The notes under the pieces were generated by a model, which had not been told where the DNA came from, did not search any database, and saw nothing but the letters and a program-made list of their open reading frames with translations. A program made the position numbers and the translations under genes. 64,000 nt of DNA, from NCBI RefSeq assembly GCF_041435355.1, contig NZ_CP108442.1, positions 2,418,001 to 2,482,000 of the forward strand, read 5' to 3'. Below are positions 63,870 through 64,000 of the stretch, in pieces. Origin of the DNA: Streptomyces sp. NBC_01276 (lineage in GTDB: Bacteria > Actinomycetota > Actinomycetes > Streptomycetales > Streptomycetaceae). How positions within the stretch are numbered: the first letter of the stretch is position 1; each line of letters starts with the position of its first letter.

Positions 63870-64000
63870 CGTGGCTCAGTTCCGACTCCAAGGCAGCAAG
63901 GTGCTCGCCGTCGACCTGACCGGTGACGCCGTGAAAGCCAAAAACGGCGCCATGGTCGCGTACGACGGCCAGATGGCCTTCAAGAAGATGACCGGCGGTG
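63870..64000 (+). CDS. AIM24 family protein (N-terminal part)
   Basis: Only the first 43 codons are in the window: VAQFRLQGSKVLAVDLTGDA, then KNGAMVAYDGQMAFKKMTGG. This is the start of actinobacterial AIM24 proteins, which adopt a TRAP-like beta fold and often stand near stress genes; function unclear. The GTG at 63870 has no ribosome site; TACCTT at 63857-63862 lies seven bases upstream, which suggests a leaderless mRNA. It is divergent from the DUF3817 gene. Confidence 0.85.

Overview
This window is a piece of an actinomycete chromosome, almost certainly Streptomyces. The base composition is very high in G+C, most genes start with ATG or GTG (a few with TTG), many genes overlap by four bases, and several gene sets are typical of that genus: the GlgE maltosyltransferase pathway, IcmA isobutyryl-CoA mutase, and DUF6230/DUF6114 envelope proteins. 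From memory, the gene order from MarR/icmA through pyk-ackA-pta-pfkA to glgB-pep2-treS-glgE-glgP matches the S. coelicolor SCO5413-SCO5444 region. No rRNA, tRNA, CRISPR array, insertion sequence, prophage or origin was recognised.

Layout. Positions 1-4.1 kb hold a secreted choice-of-anchor A protein (partial), an L,D-transpeptidase lipoprotein and the glycogen debranching enzyme glgX. From 4.3 to 21.1 kb lies an envelope/exopolysaccharide region: a CDP-alcohol phosphotransferase paired tail to tail with a cytidylyltransferase, two GT4 glycosyltransferases, a Wzz/tyrosine-kinase-like protein with a degenerate P-loop, a Wzx-like flippase, a Wzy-like polymerase, a hexapeptide acetyltransferase, GDP-fucose synthesis (gmd, fcl) and a polyprenyl-phosphate sugar transferase. 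Two secreted or lipid-anchored proteins sit among them. From 21.5 to 27.3 kb are a secreted M4 metalloprotease, a small secreted protein, and an MFS exporter divergent from an Lrp/AsnC regulator.

From 27.3 to 40.0 kb lies the storage-carbohydrate locus: glgP, three small genes, then glgE-treS-pep2-glgB. TreS and Pep2 convert trehalose to maltose 1-phosphate, GlgE polymerises it and GlgB branches the product. GlgE appears to be translated after a 42-residue upstream frame through an ATGA overlap. A MerR-thioredoxin pair (40.0-40.8 kb) leads into central carbon metabolism: an HTH protein, pfkA, pta, ackA and pyk (41.2-48.2 kb).

From 48.5 to 52.6 kb is the most unusual locus: a 1259-residue Sec-exported, alanine-rich coiled-coil protein with a distinct C-terminal domain, followed 17 bases later by a small acidic protein. 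This is the layout of a polymorphic toxin and its immunity protein. From 52.7 to 57.8 kb is a three-gene envelope cluster (DUF6230, DUF6114, Pro/Ser-rich protein), a thioredoxin-TPR protein and a TetR regulator, with related TTACT-type inverted repeats near both the cluster and the regulator. The last part holds icmA under a 24-bp perfect palindrome, a MarR-DUF3817 pair, an MFS transporter divergent from an ArsR-like regulator, a thiamine-binding-like protein, a second DUF3817 protein and the start of an AIM24 gene.

A recurring feature is a -10-like hexamer 6 or 7 bases before the start codon with no Shine-Dalgarno sequence. It is seen for MerR, the HTH protein, pyk, TetR, icmA, MarR and AIM24, and suggests leaderless transcripts, especially for regulators.
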